A stretch of 64,000 nucleotides of DNA from Roseovarius sp. A-2 (GTDB lineage Bacteria > Pseudomonadota > Alphaproteobacteria > Rhodobacterales > Rhodobacteraceae). Every line of letters begins with the position of its first letter. The stretch's first letter is position 1. Below the pieces are notes generated by a model. It made no database searches and was not told the origin of the DNA. It saw only the letters and a list, made by a program, of their open reading frames with translations. Shown here one piece after another: positions 61,123-64,000 of the stretch. Both the position numbers and the translations under genes were made by a program. Location: NCBI RefSeq assembly GCF_002072155.1, contig NZ_BDIY01000021.1, positions 1 to 64,000 on the forward strand. Direction: 5' to 3'.

Positions 61123-61587
61123 TCAGTTGCCGTGACCGTGATCTTCTTTCGGCTGGCGCTCGAGATCGACCGGAATGTCTAGCGTGATCTCGCCGGAAGT
61201 CTCGAACACAAGCGTGAGCGGTATGGTCTTGCCCTGCTCGAAGGGTTCGGTCAGCCCCATGAACATCACGTGATCGCCGCCGCGCTGGAGAAACAGCGTC
61301 TCGCCGGCGGCCAGTTCGAACCCTTCCTCGACATGCATCATCTTCATCACGCCGTCCTGTTCGCGGTGGGTGTGCAGTTCCACCTTCTTGGCGGCGGGGG
61401 ATTTGACGGCGATCAGGCGGTCCGGCGCGTCGCCGATATTCTCGATCAGCATGAAGGCGGCGCCGGTCTTGGCCATCGGGCTGGCGCTGCGGGCATAGGT
61501 GTCGAGCACGTGGATTTCCTGCGCCATGGCAGGAGCAGCGAGGGTGAGGCCTGCGAGGGCGGCGAAAAGCGTGGATTTGAGGGACAT
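61123..61587 (-). CDS. Periplasmic copper chaperone (PCuAC family)
   Basis: A 154-residue exported protein. The signal (LFAALAGLTLAAPAMA) is cleaved before QEIHVLD. The copper-site pattern H-x10-M…H-x-M is visible (H72 in LHTHRE, M83 in KMMH, H106 and M108 in DHVMFM). It delivers Cu(I) to cytochrome oxidase. A second His cluster ends the protein (EDHGHGN). The ATG at 61587 begins the signal peptide. Confidence 0.92.
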   Translation of the reverse strand: MSLKSTLFAALAGLTLAAPAMAQEIHVLDTYARSASPMAKTGAAFMLIENIGDAPDRLIAVKSPAAKKVELHTHREQDGVMKMMHVEEGFELAAGETLFLQRGGDHVMFMGLTEPFEQGKTIPLTLVFETSGEITLDIPVDLERQPKEDHGHGN

Positions 61588-61628
61588 GGCGTCGCTCCTT
61601 CTGGTCTGAATGTAAGGAAATTGTAGGG

Positions 61629-61976
61629 TCAGGCCGACAGTGGCGGTGCCCGCGCCAGCGGGGTGGGGCACGCAAGGCTCTTCTTATGGTGAGAATCGGC
61701 GACGGGCTTGCAGGCCGTTGCGGCCACATCGCGTGGCAGGGGCAACCGCAGGCGCGGCGCATCCGCGTAGAACGCGAGCAGGCACTCCGGGCAGATATGT
61801 GGCGGTGTCGTGGGCTGGCCGTTGGCATCCACGAGCACGGTGCGGGTGCCCTCGCCGGTGCAGAGCACCATCTGCCCCACCGGCTGCGCCGCGCCACGCG
61901 CCACGGCAAGGCCGACGCTGGTCAGCGCCAGAAAGAGGCAAAGCCCGAGGGCGGTTATGCTGCGCAGGATCGTCAT
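61629..61976 (-). CDS. DUF2946-like exported protein
   Basis: 115 residues with a hydrophobic N-terminal signal or anchor (SITALGLCLFLALTSVGLAVA), a CxxC in HICPECLLAF, and a C-terminal His pair and Cys (DSHHKKSLACP). DUF2946-type proteins accompany copper genes. Here it is 41 bases upstream of the PCuAC gene on the same strand, suggesting shared copper-linked expression. Start at 61976 chosen for the signal. Confidence 0.75.
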   Translation of the reverse strand: MTILRSITALGLCLFLALTSVGLAVARGAAQPVGQMVLCTGEGTRTVLVDANGQPTTPPHICPECLLAFYADAPRLRLPLPRDVAATACKPVADSHHKKSLACPTPLARAPPLSA

Positions 61977-62047
61977 TGCCCGCAGGTATAGGCGGGCGGG
62001 TGCGTACGGGACAAGCGACAAAACGTAACGGCAGCATCAAACGCAAA

Positions 62048-62075
62048 CAGCCCCGCCGAAGGGGCAGGGCCGTGC
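62048..62075 (-). terminator. Probable terminator of rpmB
   Basis: On the reverse strand GCCCC-ttcggc-GGGGC is followed by TGTTTGCGTTTG, about 35 bases after the rpmB stop. Short stem and interrupted T-run. Confidence 0.5.
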
Positions 62076-62098
62076 AGGAGATCACCGAGACCGGCGCG

Positions 62099-62389
62099 TC
62101 AGGCGTTGGCGGCCTGCGCCTTGGCAATCTCTTTCTTCACCTTGAGTGCCGAAGGAGAGAGTTCTTCGTTCTTGGCTTTCGCGAGAAAGGCGTCAAGCCC
62201 GCCGCGATGGTCGACGCTGCGCAGCGCATGAGCCGAGATCCGCAGCTTGATACCACGGTTCAGGGTTTCCGACTGCAGCGTCACATCATTGAGGTTCGGC
62301 AGATACCGACGCTTGGTTTTGTTATTGGCATGGCTGGAGTTATTGCCAACCATCGGGCCTTTTCCGGTCAGTTCGCAGCGGCGCGACAT
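62099..62389 (-). CDS. rpmB: 50S ribosomal protein L28
   Basis: A 96-residue L28, starting [33 protein letters not shown] and continuing with [27 protein letters not shown], the normal alphaproteobacterial form. It has no N-terminal zinc cysteines beyond the single Cys5. Confidence 0.97.
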   Translation of the reverse strand: MSRRCELTGKGPMVGNNSSHANNKTKRRYLPNLNDVTLQSETLNRGIKLRISAHALRSVDHRGGLDAFLAKAKNEELSPSALKVKKEIAKAQAANA

Positions 62390-63090
62390 GGGGTCATCCT
62401 CGTTCTTGTTGAGGGCGCGGTCTGGCCCTGCTTAACACAAACGGGCACCGCCACCGGCAGCGCCCCGAAATCCGTTTTGGGTCTTTAGGCGCAATGGACA
62501 GGGGCGTCAAGGGATTCGAGCGCGAAAATGGCGGGTTGGTTTGCGAAGGGGCCGTGGTTAGGGCTTGGCGCTAGTGGTCGAGGGCGCGGCACGAAAGATT
62601 CGAGCGCGCGGGCATCGAATGCGATTTCGTGAATGCTCGGAATGAGAATGCGCTGGTTTCACTGGCGACGCTGCCAAACGGTTTTGTCGCGCGCACGCTT
62701 AAACTGACCGATCATGAGGTGTTTTTCCGGTCGATCTTTCCGCGGCCCGATGGCACCTGTCGGTCTGGGCCATTTCATGCCCCTCAAGTTTGAGTCCCGC
62801 GATGATCGCGAGAATGAGTGTTTGGGCCAAGAAGATGGGAGAGGCGGTTTGGTAACGAACTTCTGAGCGGCTGCGGTGCGGGACGAAACTACCGGGTGCG
62901 TCGACACGGTAAGCCAGCAGACGAAAGCAAACTGAACGCGCAATACAGCGCGAAGTCAGTCTGAGAATGGCGAAGGAATACCTTTTCATCAAAGAGTAGC
63001 CGGCCGAATCTGACATTGGTTCAAAGAGCAACATTGGCCAGGGGCGCACCAAGCGGACTCCATCCTGACACCGCCGCCCCGCCCAAGCCC
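62390..63090. other. Intergenic; nothing recognised
   Basis: 700 bases upstream of rpmB. Short open frames on both strands lack start signals, domains or consistent codon use. It probably contains decayed sequence plus the rpmB promoter near 62400. Confidence 0.45.
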
Positions 63091-63834
63091 TCACCCCGTA
63101 GCTGTCCCATCCAGCCAGCGGCGGCAAGCGCGATCGACGGCCATGTGCAACAGAAGCGTGAACACCGCCAGCACGATCAGGGCGGCGAACATGAGGTCGA
63201 TCTTGGCGCGGCCGTTGGCGAGCAGCATCAGGTAGCCCAAGCCTTTCGAGGCGCCCACCCATTCACCGATGATCGCGCCGATGGGGGCGTAGACGGCGGC
63301 GAGGCGAAGCCCCGAGGCGAAGCCGGGCAGGGCGGCGGGCACGCGGATATGCCACATCAGGCGCGCGCCGTTGGCCCCCATGATGCGGCCCAGATCGAGC
63401 CAGTGTTGCGGCGTGCGCATCAGCGCGTCGAAAAAGGCCGAAGTCACCGGGAAATAGATGATCAGGAGCGCCATGGCGACCTTGGACCAGAGGCCATAGT
63501 CCAGCCAGAGCGTCAGGATGGGTGCCAGGGCAAAGACCGGGATGGCCTGTGAAAAGACCATCATCGGGCGGATCAGGCGGCGCGCCAGCGGCGAGGCGGC
63601 GAGGCCGATGGCCGACAGGCCGCCGAGGATTGCACCCAAAGCCAGCCCGATCAGCACCTCGGCTGCGGTGATGCCTGCGTGTTCCAGAATGAGCGCGCGG
63701 CTTTGCCAAAGCGTCTCGGCCACGCGGGCGGGGCCGGGCAGGATGAAGGGTGGCAGGGCCGCCAGCACCACCAGCGCCTGCCAGAGCGCCAGCGCCAGCA
63801 CCGTGGAGGTGACGATGGTGACAAGGCGGCTCAT
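63091..63834 (-). CDS. ABC importer permease (NitT/TauT type; thiamine-precursor salvage by context)
   Basis: A 247-residue six-helix permease with the binding-protein-dependent loop DALMRTPQHWLDLGRIMGANGARLMWHIRVPAALPGF. The family (SsuC/TauC/ThiX-like) imports sulphonates, nitrate or pyrimidines. It overlaps by four bases the end of an upstream gene that looks like TenA, which points to uptake of the thiamine precursor HMP or a degraded form of it. The binding protein and ATPase are not in the window. Confidence 0.85.
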   Translation of the reverse strand: MSRLVTIVTSTVLALALWQALVVLAALPPFILPGPARVAETLWQSRALILEHAGITAAEVLIGLALGAILGGLSAIGLAASPLARRLIRPMMVFSQAIPVFALAPILTLWLDYGLWSKVAMALLIIYFPVTSAFFDALMRTPQHWLDLGRIMGANGARLMWHIRVPAALPGFASGLRLAAVYAPIGAIIGEWVGASKGLGYLMLLANGRAKIDLMFAALIVLAVFTLLLHMAVDRACRRWLDGTATG

Positions 63835-64000
63835 GTCTCGGGATAGCCCATGAGGGCGGCGTCGAAGAAGGCGCGCTCAAGCCGCGTGGCGTGGGTGAAG
63901 GTCGTCTCGACCGCGCGCTGTTCTTCGGGTGAGAGACAGGGCCAGACCACGTCAATCTGGCCGCGCAGGTAGGCGACCACGTCTTCGAATCCGTCGCCGC
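63831..64000 (-). CDS. Partial gene, probable TenA-family protein (3' end)
   Basis: The last 55 residues of a gene that continues beyond the window. The helical end ETTFTHATRLERAFFDAALMG resembles the C-terminal helices of TenA (aminopyrimidine aminohydrolase), which have a conserved acidic residue and aromatic pair here. Coupled to the permease by a TGA/ATG overlap. Call based on a short fragment. Confidence 0.5.
   Translation of the reverse strand, partial: GDGFEDVVAYLRGQIDVVWPCLSPEEQRAVETTFTHATRLERAFFDAALMGYPET

Noticed and set aside
62699-63262. 187-codon reverse frame upstream of rpmB
   Set aside because: It overlaps the permease gene on the same strand in another frame and reads as low-complexity Arg-rich shadow at one end and unrecognisable sequence at the other.

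Overview
The window looks like a chromosomal segment of an alphaproteobacterium of the order Rhodobacterales (Roseobacter group or close kin). This rests on the complete urtABCDE–ureDABCEFG block, the NDUFS4-type respiratory protein, the DUF3572 and DUF1638 proteins, the thiamine-salvage type permease, and the GC-rich core genes. No database search was possible, so the placement is by recognition only.

Left edge (1–3570): tRNA-fMet carries the wreck of an older insertion. The C-terminal part of a serine recombinase reads backwards into the tRNA and takes its stop codon from it. It abuts a piece of a nucleotide-binding (STAND-like) ATPase, two overlapping small lipoprotein genes and fragments of IS3-family transposases.

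Island (3645–33102): tRNA-Ser(GCT) is the attachment site of a roughly 29.4-kb element. Its last 16 bases are repeated exactly at 33087–33102. From left to right the element carries a tyrosine integrase, an excisionase-like protein, a replication-initiator-like protein, mobC, and a relaxase gene with two smaller genes nested inside it in another frame (the ColE1 mbeA/mbeB/mbeD arrangement). These are followed by an array of 29 seven-base repeats, a small exported protein and a lone VirB6-like protein. A 58-base hairpin then appears and recurs 13.8 kb later. Between the hairpins is a catabolic cassette: aldehyde dehydrogenase, uronate-dehydrogenase-like enzyme, SMP-30 lactonase, threonine aldolase, an Lrp-type regulator, an FAD amine or amino-acid oxidase and a full five-gene branched-chain-type ABC importer. 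Next come a graveyard of toxin–antitoxin remnants and a strongly folded non-coding stretch. After the second hairpin is a defence segment: an SMC-like ATPase with a zinc hook, a one-polypeptide restriction–methylation enzyme and a PIN-domain pair. The element is best described as an integrative mobilizable element carrying nutrient-scavenging and defence cargo.

Right of the island (33103–36835): an ArsR-type regulator, an MFS transporter, a DUF1638 protein and IS debris.

Urea block (36836–48049): five urt genes for high-affinity urea uptake are followed directly by ureD, ureA, a small His-rich membrane protein, ureB, ureC, ureE, ureF and ureG, all on one strand with short gaps or overlaps. 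This makes a complete urea uptake-and-hydrolysis unit.

Remaining core (48364–64000): an MsbA-like exporter; an NDUFS4-like protein; a receiver-like protein and a Cro/C1-type regulator around a region of TGTGAT/ATCACA palindromes; methylthioadenosine phosphorylase; a Tat-exported isochorismatase-fold hydrolase; an AraC regulator; a PleD-like diguanylate cyclase; a DUF3572–HAD–EamA run followed by an MttB-family methyltransferase; a PCuAC copper chaperone; ribosomal protein L28; and the start of a thiamine-precursor salvage operon cut by the window end.
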